From positions 1,178,001 through 1,242,000 of the forward strand of contig NC_014666.1 in the NCBI RefSeq assembly GCF_000166135.1: DNA of 64,000 nt. Direction: 5' to 3'. Every line of letters starts with the position of its first letter. Position 1 is the first letter of the stretch. Position numbers and translations under genes: made by a program. The notes under the pieces are model-generated. The model saw only the letters and a list, made by a program, of their open reading frames with translations, was not told the DNA's origin and searched no databases. The DNA comes from Pseudofrankia inefficax. GTDB lineage: Bacteria > Actinomycetota > Actinomycetes > Frankiales > Frankiaceae. Shown here piece after piece: positions 47,257 to 60,435 of this stretch.

Positions 47257-48750
47257 TCAGAATGGACACCGAGTACCAGAGTGTCCTCTCTGGGTGGGGA
47301 TAGTAGATCGGGCCGCCGCGGGGTTTACATGCCCGCTCGCGGGCGCGGGAATCGGGGTGTTGGATTCTTCCTCGTTGACGGTCGTATCTGTGGTGAAAAC
47401 CCGGCGGGTAGGGCTGGTCCAGACAAAGACGCCTGGTTTGGATTGTTCGAGCGTCCATTGGCCTCCGTGTTTGGCACGGTGGTGGTGCCGGCAGAGAAGG
47501 CCCAAGTTGTCCAGGGCGGTGGCACCTCCCTCTGCATGGGCTGTGACGTGGTCGATGTCGGTCCGGGTCGCAGGCATACCGCAGCCGGGGAAAACACAGC
47601 GGGTCTGTTGGTGGCGCACGAGGCGGGCGAGTGCGGGGGTGGGCACTCGGCGGTGACCCAGGTCCAGGACCGTGCCGGTCTCGGGGTCGGTGAGAACGCG
47701 GCGCCATCGGGCGTCGGCGGCGAGCGCCCGACCGACCTCCGCGGGGATCGGCCCGAATCCCGCGAGCTCCACAGGGTTCTGGTCGAGCCCAGCCAGGGTC
47801 CCGACGGGGGCGATGACCTGGAGCTCGACGGTGACGTGTTCGCGGCGGTTGCCCAGGAGCAGCGCGGTGAGGACGTCGGCGCGGCGCGCGTCGATCGGAC
47901 GGGTGTCGCCGTGGTGGGGGTCGCCGTTGGCGAGGGTGCCGGAGTGGACGATCTTGTTGATCCGGTCGTAGATCGCCTGGGCGTCCTCGGCGGTGAGCAC
48001 CGCCGTCAGCTGGGCCATGCCGTCGTGGAGAGCCTGGATGCTGACCGTGCGTTCGGCGTGAGCCCGCTGGCGGCGTTTCGCGGCGGCCTCCGGATCGAGA
48101 CGGCCGACGAGCCGATGGATCTTCCGTCGCCACCGCGGCGGGGATGCCAGCCGGCTGCCGGCGAGCATCGCGGCCTCGACGGTGGCTCGCTGCCCGGCGG
48201 TGAGGCATGCCGTGAGCTGATGCAGTGCGGCGAGTCGGGTGTGATCGAGCATGCCGGCGGTCAGCTCGGCGAGCGCGGCTGGGAGTTCGTGAGCGATCTC
48301 CCAGGCAGTCGCCAGCCGGCTCGACATCGTCCGTGGCGACTGCGCCAGTTCCGCCGCCAGTTCGTCGGCAGCGAACGACGAGTACGGGTCACCCGTCTCG
48401 TCTCCGGGATCGGTCGGGCGCAGTCGGGCGAGATGCACGTGGGTGTGGATCGTCAGCCCCTCCAACCGGGAGGTCAATCGAGCCAACCGGGCTGCCAGCG
48501 CCAACGTCGCCGATGCGTCGCAGCCAGCCAGCCCGGCGAGTGCTTCGTCGAACACCGCGTCAACCACGTCCAGTCGCTCCGTCGGATCCGCGTCGGGCCC
48601 GCGCGAGCGAGAGTGCTCAGGAAGCCGTCCGGGCGGCCATGGGCCGACGGGCGAATCGTGCACTGGCAGTTCGGCGAGAAGTGGCCTGTCTGGCGACACG
48701 GAACCAGACGACGTGGCGACGGGCCAAGCAGTAACGGTCGGCGTCATCAC
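47257..48750 (-). CDS. DUF222/HNH endonuclease domain protein (13E12-repeat family)
   Basis: A 497-residue protein with an N-terminal helical DUF222 domain (about 60-330: LAALHQLTACLTAGQRATVE, AQAIYDRINKIV) and a C-terminal HNH nuclease (about 383-428). The nuclease has a CVFPGC zinc knuckle, DIDHVTAHAEGGATALDNL with the catalytic DH and Asn, and CRHHHRAKHGG. This family is multicopy in mycobacteria (13E12) and other actinobacteria and behaves like a dispersed paralogous or mobile-linked group; its cellular role is unknown. The GTG/ATG region at 48750 is the longest start. All nuclease residues are intact, so it is not an obvious pseudogene. Confidence 0.9.
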   Translation of the reverse strand: MMTPTVTAWPVATSSGSVSPDRPLLAELPVHDSPVGPWPPGRLPEHSRSRGPDADPTERLDVVDAVFDEALAGLAGCDASATLALAARLARLTSRLEGLTIHTHVHLARLRPTDPGDETGDPYSSFAADELAAELAQSPRTMSSRLATAWEIAHELPAALAELTAGMLDHTRLAALHQLTACLTAGQRATVEAAMLAGSRLASPPRWRRKIHRLVGRLDPEAAAKRRQRAHAERTVSIQALHDGMAQLTAVLTAEDAQAIYDRINKIVHSGTLANGDPHHGDTRPIDARRADVLTALLLGNRREHVTVELQVIAPVGTLAGLDQNPVELAGFGPIPAEVGRALAADARWRRVLTDPETGTVLDLGHRRVPTPALARLVRHQQTRCVFPGCGMPATRTDIDHVTAHAEGGATALDNLGLLCRHHHRAKHGGQWTLEQSKPGVFVWTSPTRRVFTTDTTVNEEESNTPIPAPASGHVNPAAARSTIPTQRGHSGTRCPF

Positions 48751-49824
48751 GGCTGCGTCCTAACGGGCTGGGTCGCTGCGGACTGCGTCAAAGGGTAGAA
48801 AGGAAATGGCTGCGTTACTCGAGCTGCGTAAAATTGCCGAGTCGACGGCTGCGTCACGACGGGTGTCGGCCGCAGTCGGTGCCCGGCTCGGGCATGCGTT
48901 CATGATACCGCCGGGCCGAGAATGTGCAAGCGGCGAGAATGGAGTTGAACGCTTATCGCGTCGCTCCGCAAAAACTTTCTGAAACACCCCGAAAATAGAA
49001 TTCATCAAATCGGTGGTCGGTGCCGCCGGCATCGAGAACCATGCGGCACCCAGCGGCTCGAAGAACCCGCTTCAGCTCTGAGGCGCCGAGCCATCGCCGA
49101 ACTCGGCGAAGAGGGAGTCGCCACGCTCAGTGCGGACAGCGCGGCGCTGTCGTGCGAGCCTGGATGGATTCGCGCGGTCTGGAGAGGCTGCGCCCCTGGC
49201 CGCGCCGCCCTGCGCTGGCCGCGCCGCCCCTGGCCGTGCCGCCCTGCGCTGGCCGCGCCGCCCCTGGCCGTGCCGCCCTGCTCCGGCCACGTCGCGCAGC
49301 CCTGCCCACGCCGCGCAGCCCTGCCCACGCCGCGCAGCCCTGCCCACGCCGCGCGGCCCCCTGTTCTGGTCGCACCCCGAGCCCCGGCAGCGCCGCCCTG
49401 CTCTGGTCGCGCCCCCAGCCCCGGCAGCGCCGCCCAGCCCAGGGCACTCCGCCCTGCCGCGAGCGCTCCGCCCTGCTCAGGCCATGCCACGAGCCCCGGC
49501 CGCGCGGCGGGGGCTCAGGTCGCCACGCTGAGTCCAGATGACGGTGGCCGTCCGGCGCGCCGGACGCGGCGTCTGGCTGCGACGGCGATCGACGTCTCGT
49601 TCCGGTTCGTGGTAGACCCGGACCTGTGCCCCGGCTCACGGGGTAGGCAGCGGCTTTGGCAGTGCTGGCCCGCGAGTGCCTGTCGCCGTCACACGCAGAG
49701 CCGTGCCCGGTCCGAGCCCAGGCGCCGTCACACCCAGACCAGCCGCGACCCAGACCGGGCGCGCAGAGCCGGCCACGGGCCCGAACGCTGGGCCGCCGAC
49801 CCCCTCGACGCCGTAGGAGGACGC
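48751..49824. other. Low-complexity intergenic region
   Basis: This 1074-bp gap sits between the HNH gene and acs. 48913-49010 is unusually A/T-rich for this genome. 49190-49510 is built of GCCGCCC-type repeats: a 34-bp unit (GCCCTGCGCTGGCCGCGCC...) twice at 49207-49274 and a 19-bp unit (GCGCAGCCCTGCCCACGCC) three times from 49294. Open frames exist on both strands here but encode only Ala/Pro/Arg/Gly repeats with no start signals. I do not call a gene. It may be repeat decay or an insertion hot spot. Confidence 0.5.
49207..49350. repeat. Imperfect tandem repeats (34-bp x2, 19-bp x3)
   Basis: Two identical 34-bp units at 49207 and 49241 are followed by a partial third unit at 49275, then three 19-bp units starting at about 49294, 49313 and 49332. 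Neither period is a multiple of three. Confidence 0.75.
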
Positions 49825-51831
<2,007 letters not shown>

Positions 51832-52050
51832 GGCGCAAACGGCGCCCGAGCCGCCGCCACCGCAAGATCAACTGCTCTAGGACAACCTGGCAGCGGCTCG
51901 ATGGTGGAATTGACGACGTGTGGGAAACGGGCTCGATACGGCGCAATCGTGCCCATTTCCGCGCGTGTGCACAGGGTTTTTCCTGTTGGTAACCCGGTGG
52001 TGCGACCCGGGTGCTGCCAGTTCACGGGCGGTGTCTAGGCTGCCGTTTCC
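51832..52050 (+). promoter_or_regulatory. Promoter region of glgP
   Basis: TAGGCT at 52036-52041 is a fair -10 element ending 9 nt before the GTG at 52051, and the sequence between (GCCGTTTCC) has no Shine-Dalgarno site, so glgP mRNA may be leaderless or nearly so. CCCGGGT/ACCCGG symmetry lies just upstream around 51993-52012. No -35 is clear. Confidence 0.45.
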
Positions 52051-54606
52051 GTGAGAGCACTCCGACGGTTCACCGTCCGCGCGCAGCTTCCCGAGCAGCT
52101 TGCTCCGCTCGCCGACCTGGTGATGAACCTCCGCTGGTCCTGGCACCCGGAGACGCTGGACCTTTTCGAGTCCGTCGACCCCGAGCTGTGGCGGTCGACG
52201 AAGGGCGATCCGGTCCGGCTTCTCGGCGAGGTCGACCACAGCCGGCTTGTGACCCTGGCCGGGGACAGACGTTTTGTCCGTCGGCTGACCGACGCGGCCG
52301 ACGAGCTCCAGGAGTACCTGAGCGCCGAGTTCTGGTACCAGAAGCAGAACCTGCCGGGCGCGCCCAGCGCGATCGGTTACTTCTCGCCTGAGTTCGGCAT
52401 CACCGAGGTGCTGCCGCAGTACTCCGGCGGGCTCGGCATCCTGGCCGGTGACCATCTGAAGACCGCGAGCGACCTCGGCGTGCCGATCATCGGCGTGGGG
52501 CTGCTCTACCGGGCCGGCTACTTCGTCCAGTCGCTGTCCCGCGACGGCTGGCAGCAGGAGCGCTACCCGGGCATCGACCCGCACGGCCTCCCGATCACCC
52601 AGCTGACCGACGCCGACGGCGTCCCGCAGAAGATCACGGTCGGCCTGCCCGAGGGCCGCACCCTGCACGCGCAGATCTGGAAGGCCCAGGTCGGCCGGGT
52701 TCCGCTGCTGCTGATGGACTCGGACGTCGAGGACAACCAGCCGGCCGAGCGGGGCGTCACCGACCGCCTCTACGGCGGCGGCACCGACCACCGGCTGCTG
52801 CAGGAGATGCTCCTGGGCATCGGCGGCGTGCGGGCCCTGCGGGTGTTCTCGCGGGTCACCGGCGCGCCGGCGCCGGAGGTCTACCACACGAACGAGGGCC
52901 ACGCCGGCTTCCTCGGCCTGGAGCGGATCCGGGAGCTGACCGCGACCGGGCTCAGCTTCGACGAGGCGCTCGAGGCCACCCGGTCGGGCACCCTGTTCAC
53001 CACCCACACCCCGGTCCCGGCCGGCATCGACCGGTTCCCGAAGGACATGGTGTCCCGCCACTTCGGCGGGGAGTGCGCCTGGGACGGCGTGCCGGTCGAG
53101 CGGGTGTTGGAGCTCGGCGCCGAGCCGGACCCCAACGTGTTCAACATGGCGCACATGGGCCTGCGCCTGGCCCAGCGCTCCAACGGCGTGAGCAAGCTGC
53201 ACGGCATCGTCAGCCGGGAGATGTTCAACGGCCTGTGGCCGGGCTTCGACCCGACCGACGTGCCGATCGGCTCGGTCACCAACGGCGTGCACGCCCCGAC
53301 GTGGGTCGCCCGCACGCTCATCGAGCTCGCCGACCGTGAGCCCGAGCCGGCCCTGCTGTCGCCCGACGGCCGCGGCTTCGCCAAGATCGACAAGATCTCC
53401 GACGAGGCGCTGTTCGCCACCCGCCGGGAGCTGCGCGAAGGGCTGGTCGCCGAGGTCCGGCGCCGGGTCCGCGCCTCCTGGCTGGAGCGCGGCGCCGCCT
53501 CCGGCGAGCTGGACTGGGTCGAGGGTGTCTTCGACCCGGAGGTCCTGACCGTCGGCTTCGCCCGCCGGGTGCCGTCCTACAAGCGGCTGACCCTGATGCT
53601 GCACGACCGGGACCGGCTGACCCGGCTGCTGCTGCACGCGGACCGGCCGATCCAGATGGTCATCGCCGGCAAGGCGCACCCCGCTGACGACGGCGGCAAG
53701 CAGCTCGTCCAGCAGATCGTCCAGTTCACCGACGACCCGGTGGTCCGCCACCGGATCGTCTTCCTGCCGGACTACGACATCGGCATGGCCCGCTTCCTGT
53801 ACGCCGGCTGCGACGTCTGGCTGAACAACCCGCTGCGGCCGCTGGAGGCCTGCGGCACGTCCGGGATGAAGTCCGCGCTGAACGGCGGCCTGAACCTCTC
53901 GATCCGGGACGGCTGGTGGGACGAGCTGTTCGACGGCCAGAACGGCTGGGCGATCCCCACCGCCGACGGTGTCGAGGACCCGGACCGCCGGGACGCCATC
54001 GAGGCCGCCGCGCTCTACGACCTGCTGGAGAACGCGGTCGCCGCCCGGTTCTACGACCGGTCCGACGGCCTGCCGCACCGCTGGACGGCCATGGTCCGGC
54101 ACACCCTCTCGACGCTGGGGCCGAAGGTGCTCGCCACCCGGATGGTCGAGGAGTACGTCGAGAAGTACTACGTCCCGGCCGGCGTCTCGGCCCGGGCCGC
54201 GGCGGCCGGCGCCTACGGCGGTGCCCGCGAGCTCTCGGCCTGGAAGCACAAGGTCCGCTCCGGCTGGAGCGGCGTGCGGGTCGTCAACGTCGACTCGTCC
54301 GGGCTCGGTGACACCCCGCAGGTGGGCCAGGACCTGGTCGTGCGGGCCACCATCGAGCTCGGTGGCCTGGACCCGTCCGACGTGGTGGTGCGGGTGTCCT
54401 ACGGCCGCGTCGACGAGACCGACCGGCTGCTCGACCCGGTGACGGCCGACCTGCACCCGGCCGGCGACGCCGAGGGCGGTGGCCACCGCTTCGAGGGCAC
54501 CATCCCGCTGTCGCGGACCGGGCCGTTCGGCTACACGGTGAGCGTGCTGCCCGCGCACGGCCTGCTCGCGACCCCGGCCGAGGTCGGCCTCATCGCCGTG
54601 CCGTAG
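52051..54606 (+). CDS. glgP: Alpha-glucan (glycogen/maltodextrin) phosphorylase, long GT35 form
   Basis: GlgP releases glucose-1-phosphate from alpha-glucan chains. The 851-residue protein starts with a DUF3417 domain (about 1-120: LADLVMNLRWSWHPETLDLF), followed by the GT35 core with GYFSPEFGITEVLPQYSGGLGILAGDHLKTASD, interrupted for length, the PLP-Lys motif in EACGTSGMKSALNGG, and WWDELFDGQNGW. This is the long form common in actinobacteria, distinct from the E. coli GlgP/MalP length. It ends with a C-terminal beta domain and no regulatory tail. The start is GTG 52051 with no ribosome binding site. Confidence 0.93.
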   Translation: MRALRRFTVRAQLPEQLAPLADLVMNLRWSWHPETLDLFESVDPELWRSTKGDPVRLLGEVDHSRLVTLAGDRRFVRRLTDAADELQEYLSAEFWYQKQNLPGAPSAIGYFSPEFGITEVLPQYSGGLGILAGDHLKTASDLGVPIIGVGLLYRAGYFVQSLSRDGWQQERYPGIDPHGLPITQLTDADGVPQKITVGLPEGRTLHAQIWKAQVGRVPLLLMDSDVEDNQPAERGVTDRLYGGGTDHRLLQEMLLGIGGVRALRVFSRVTGAPAPEVYHTNEGHAGFLGLERIRELTATGLSFDEALEATRSGTLFTTHTPVPAGIDRFPKDMVSRHFGGECAWDGVPVERVLELGAEPDPNVFNMAHMGLRLAQRSNGVSKLHGIVSREMFNGLWPGFDPTDVPIGSVTNGVHAPTWVARTLIELADREPEPALLSPDGRGFAKIDKISDEALFATRRELREGLVAEVRRRVRASWLERGAASGELDWVEGVFDPEVLTVGFARRVPSYKRLTLMLHDRDRLTRLLLHADRPIQMVIAGKAHPADDGGKQLVQQIVQFTDDPVVRHRIVFLPDYDIGMARFLYAGCDVWLNNPLRPLEACGTSGMKSALNGGLNLSIRDGWWDELFDGQNGWAIPTADGVEDPDRRDAIEAAALYDLLENAVAARFYDRSDGLPHRWTAMVRHTLSTLGPKVLATRMVEEYVEKYYVPAGVSARAAAAGAYGGARELSAWKHKVRSGWSGVRVVNVDSSGLGDTPQVGQDLVVRATIELGGLDPSDVVVRVSYGRVDETDRLLDPVTADLHPAGDAEGGGHRFEGTIPLSRTGPFGYTVSVLPAHGLLATPAEVGLIAVP

Positions 54607-54697
54607 CCCAGGCGCTGTTACCAGAGACGCTGTGGACCGGGCGCTGTGACCAGGCTCCGTGGTCTACGGCGCCGGTAGACAAGACGAGGCGTGCGTC

Positions 54698-54734
54698 GCC
54701 CCCGGTCCGGCCCGATGAGGGCCGGGCCGGGGGC
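54698..54734. terminator. Terminator between glgP and the pirin gene
   Basis: A 14-bp stem, GCCCCCGGTCCGGC / GCCGGGCCGGGGGC, with one T-G wobble, lies between the two convergent genes and can serve both. A small dyad GTCTAC/GTAGAC (54663-54680) precedes it. Confidence 0.65.
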
Positions 54735-54783
54735 TTCCGCGTCTGCCGCCGACCGCACGTCCCTGCGGTCGGATCGCGCCGGC

Positions 54784-55737
54784 CTACCGCCAGGGCGGCG
54801 CCGGGGCCGGGACGCGGCCGAGTTCGGAGGCGACCGGGCCGAACCGCTCGTCGCGGGCCTCCCACTGCTCGAACGACGTGGTGAGCTCGGCGCGGGTGCG
54901 CGCCACGAAGTTCCACCACATGACGATCGGCTCGCCGAACGGGACGCCGCCGAGCACCAGCGCGCGGGCCGGCTCGCGCACGTCGAGCGTCACCTCCGCG
55001 CGGCCGGCGCCGAGGTAGGCCAGCTGCCCCGGCCGGGCCACCACCTCGCCGGCCGGGCCGTTCGCGACCAGCACCGCGCCCTCGGTCACGACCAGGGCGT
55101 ACTCGAAGTCGGGCCGCAGCGGAAGCACGGTCCGCCCCGGCCGCAGCACCAGGTCGGCGCCCATCAGCTCACTGTCCCGGCGCGCCGGCGACGCCGCGCC
55201 CGCGAGCTCGCCGACCAGCACGGTGGCCACCGCGGCGCCGATCTCGGCGCGCGGCAGCTCGCCGTGGTGCTCGAACGCGGCCGGGCCGTCCCGGGTCGCC
55301 GCGGGCTGCGCCACCCACAGCTGCACGCCGTGCAGCGGGCCGCGGTAGTCGGTGCCCTCCTCGGCGTGGACGACGCCATGGCCGGCCGTCATCAGGTTGA
55401 GCTGGCCCGGCCTGACGAGCTGCTCGGAGCCGAGGCTGTCGCGATGGCGGACCTCCCCGGCCATCAGCCAGGTGACGGTGTGCAGCCCGGTGTGCGGGTG
55501 CGGGCCGATGTCGATGCCACGCGCCCCCGCGTCCGGCCCGACCGCGAGCGGGCCCATGTGGTCGACGAAGCACCAGGCTCCGACGGTCCGCCGGGTCCGG
55601 ATCGGCAGCGTCCGGCGTACCGGGATCGCACCGACGGTCTGCGCGCGGCCGTCGGTGAGCCGCACCTGCGGCGGCGGGTCCGTGCTCGCCCCGGGCTGGC
55701 CCACCAGGGTGTCCGCGCCGGTGACCGGGCCGCTCAT
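54784..55737 (-). CDS. Pirin-family protein
   Basis: A 317-residue bicupin. The N-terminal cupin has FVDHMGP and the metal-site run GPHPHTGLHTVTWLM, then LNLMTAGHGVVHAEE, the classic pirin His/Glu metal ligands; the C-terminal cupin has LPLRPDFEYALVVTEG and FGEPIVMWWNFV. Pirins are iron-binding proteins; some have quercetin dioxygenase activity, others affect redox-sensitive regulators or acyl-CoA metabolism. The substrate here is unknown. The start is ATG 55737. Confidence 0.92.
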   Translation of the reverse strand: MSGPVTGADTLVGQPGASTDPPPQVRLTDGRAQTVGAIPVRRTLPIRTRRTVGAWCFVDHMGPLAVGPDAGARGIDIGPHPHTGLHTVTWLMAGEVRHRDSLGSEQLVRPGQLNLMTAGHGVVHAEEGTDYRGPLHGVQLWVAQPAATRDGPAAFEHHGELPRAEIGAAVATVLVGELAGAASPARRDSELMGADLVLRPGRTVLPLRPDFEYALVVTEGAVLVANGPAGEVVARPGQLAYLGAGRAEVTLDVREPARALVLGGVPFGEPIVMWWNFVARTRAELTTSFEQWEARDERFGPVASELGRVPAPAPPWR

Positions 55738-55846
55738 CGTCCCCGCCTGCCCTTCTCGTCCCCGCCCCTGGACCTGCCAGCCCGGGAGGCGCTCGTTGCA
55801 GATGCAACCATCGGGCTGCTCCGGTGCTTCCGGGCCGGCGCCGCGG

Positions 55847-56623
55847 TCAGTGGCCGGTGAACTTCGCCTTGCCGGGGCCGTTCTCCTGGAAGGACTCCAT
55901 GCCGACCTTCTGGTCCTGCGTGCCGAAGAGGCCGACGAACAGCCCGTTCTCCAGCCGCAGCGCCTCCGACAGGCCCATCTCCAGCCCGTCGTCGATCGCC
56001 CGCTTCGCCGCGGCGAGGGCCAGCGCCGGGCCGTCGACGAACCGCTTCGCCCGCCGGATCGCCTCGTCGTAGACCTCTGCCGCCGGGACGACCACGTCGG
56101 CCAGGCCGATCTCCAGTGCCTCCTGGGCGCGCACCTGCCGGCCGGAGAACACCAGCTCCTTCGCCCTGGACGGGCCGACCAGCCTGGGCAGCCGCTGGGT
56201 GCCGCCCGCGCCAGGGATCACGCCGAGCAGGATCTCCGGCTGCCCGACCTTGGCGTTGTCCGCGAAGATCCGGAAGTCGGCGCACAGGGCCAGCTCCAGC
56301 CCGCCGCCGAGCGCGTAGCCGGTGACCGCGGCGAAGACCGGCTTCGGGATGCGCGCCACGAGCTCGAACGTCTGGGTGAGGTCCGTCGCCCACCCGGACA
56401 TGGCGGCGACGTCCATGGGAGCCATCTCCTTGATGTCGGCGCCCGCCGCGAACACCCGCTCGCCGCCGTAGAGGACGACCGCGCGGATGTCGTCGCGCCG
56501 GGACGCCTCCAGCGCCACGGCGCGCAGCTCCGCCGTGAGCTCAGCGTTCAGCGCGTTCACCTTCGGCCGATCCAGCCGGATCGTCCCCACACCGTCCGCA
56601 ACCTCTAGCCGTACGACCGCCAC
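55847..56623 (-). CDS. Enoyl-CoA hydratase (crotonase family)
   Basis: A 258-residue crotonase-fold enzyme with the oxyanion-hole segments FAAGADIKEM and YALGGGLELAL, the catalytic Glu positions in KVGQPEILLG and IPGAGGTQRLPRLVG, and a normal C-terminal helix. It can hydrate crotonyl-CoA to 3-hydroxybutyryl-CoA or act in beta-oxidation; in this window it could fill the dehydratase step missing from the ethylmalonyl-CoA set. GTG 56623 follows GAGGAGGTC. It is divergent from glgX. Confidence 0.92.
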   Translation of the reverse strand: MAVVRLEVADGVGTIRLDRPKVNALNAELTAELRAVALEASRRDDIRAVVLYGGERVFAAGADIKEMAPMDVAAMSGWATDLTQTFELVARIPKPVFAAVTGYALGGGLELALCADFRIFADNAKVGQPEILLGVIPGAGGTQRLPRLVGPSRAKELVFSGRQVRAQEALEIGLADVVVPAAEVYDEAIRRAKRFVDGPALALAAAKRAIDDGLEMGLSEALRLENGLFVGLFGTQDQKVGMESFQENGPGKAKFTGH

Positions 56624-56842
56624 CGGCCGACCTCCTCATCCCGCCATCACCCGTGCCCGTCGTGCGGGCCCGCTCGTGGAACATCGCACCCCGTCGCGGC
56701 ACCTGCCGGCCGCCTCCGGGTGACGGATCTCACGATCTCATCGAGTACGCCGTCGAGCGCGGGCCCTGTGGATGGCACATTGCTGTCCACAGCCAAGCCG
56801 TTCACCCGGAGGCGATCAGTCTGTTCCACTAGCGTCGCCGAT

Positions 56843-59227
<2,385 letters not shown>

Positions 59228-59254
59228 CGCGGCGCGACCGCCCGGCCGGCGCGG

Positions 59255-60328
59255 CTACGGCCGACGGAGCGCCAGGTTGGCGATGACGGGAAGGTGGTCG
59301 CTGCCGTCGTTGCCGCCGCGGTGGTAGCCGGTGATCGCGAACGCCGGTGAGGCGAGCACGTGGTCGATCCGGATGACCGGCGGCAGGGTCAGGTCGGCCG
59401 GCCAGGTGGGCTGCCACCCGGCGCCGGTGACGTCATGGGCGTCCCTGACCCCGGAGTCCAGCAGGTGGCGGAACGGGCGATGATCCCGGGTCGCGTTGAA
59501 GTCGCCGGCCAGCACGACCGGCAGCGGTGAGCTCCGCACGTCGGCGGCGAGCTGGTCCAGCTGGGCGCGCCAACGCTTCGTGTAGGCCGTGGTCGTCGGC
59601 GAGATCGTGTGGACGGCGAACAGCTCGAACCGCTGGCCGTCGCCGACCGTGACCGTCATCCGGGCCATCGGCTCCCCGCCGACCACGGGCGCGCGCACGG
59701 CCGACAGCGGGAACCGGGAGAAGACGGCGTACCCGAACGCCCCCAGGTCCTGGTGGACCACGCGGTATGGGTAGGGCTTCAGCGCGCCGGAGCCGTCGAT
59801 GCCGGCGAACGTCAGCGGGGAGACCTCCTCCAGCACGACGATGTCCGGGTGCTGGGCCGCGATCTGCGGGGCGAGATCCTGAGCCCGCGCGTTCGAGTAC
59901 TGGAGATTCGCGGCGAGCAGGCGGACCGAGACGGCGCCCGCTGGGACATCGTCGGGGCTGCTCGGCCAGAGCTCCGGCACCGTCCAGAACAGGTGCAGCC
60001 CGATCAGCGGCACGGCGGCGAGCATCAGCAGGTTGCGCCGCAGCCCGAAGCCGACCGCCGCGGCGGCGTACGCGGGCAGGTACACCAGTGGCGTCAGCGC
60101 GTTCACCACCGAGTACGGGTAGGCCAACGCGTCGTCGAGGTGCGTCAGCCGGCCCAGCGCGAGCAGCGCCAGGACGGCCAGCACGAGCCACGTCAGCCAG
60201 CCGAGCACCGTGCGGCCCGCGGGCGGGCGCCGAACGTCGTGCTCGCCGCCGAGCGCGGTCCCGTCGGCGGTCCGGTCGTTCGCCAGGTCGGCCGCCGTCT
60301 TGCCGGGGCTCTCCCCCGAAGTCACCAC
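59255..60328 (-). CDS. Membrane-anchored endonuclease/exonuclease/phosphatase-fold hydrolase
   Basis: A 357-residue protein: a polar N-terminus, three hydrophobic segments between about 40 and 120 (TVLGWLTWLVLAVLALLAL, YLPAYAAAAVGFGL, LLMLAAVPLIGLHLFWTV), then an EEP domain. The domain has the metal and catalytic residues in LLAANLQYSN, VVLEEV, GDFNATRDH, RIDHVL and GSDHLPV. Members with this N-terminal three-helix anchor occur across actinobacteria; the substrate (phosphodiester, lipid or nucleic acid) is unknown and the active site should face outside. The start is GTG 60328. Confidence 0.88.
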   Translation of the reverse strand: MVTSGESPGKTAADLANDRTADGTALGGEHDVRRPPAGRTVLGWLTWLVLAVLALLALGRLTHLDDALAYPYSVVNALTPLVYLPAYAAAAVGFGLRRNLLMLAAVPLIGLHLFWTVPELWPSSPDDVPAGAVSVRLLAANLQYSNARAQDLAPQIAAQHPDIVVLEEVSPLTFAGIDGSGALKPYPYRVVHQDLGAFGYAVFSRFPLSAVRAPVVGGEPMARMTVTVGDGQRFELFAVHTISPTTTAYTKRWRAQLDQLAADVRSSPLPVVLAGDFNATRDHRPFRHLLDSGVRDAHDVTGAGWQPTWPADLTLPPVIRIDHVLASPAFAITGYHRGGNDGSDHLPVIANLALRRP

Positions 60329-60435
60329 GTGACCAGAGTGCCCGTTTCGCGCGCCTGCATCACCCTCGGCCCCCCCGCCGCGCCGAGGAGATCACCGTCA
60401 CACCCGTCCGCCCCGAGGTGACTCGGGCCGGACGC

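Noticed and set aside
49127-49639. Repeat-coded minus-strand protein (AARRGQGCA-type units)
   Set aside because: The repeats run in several frames at once and have periods of 34 and 19 bp, so no single frame is preserved; there is no start signal.
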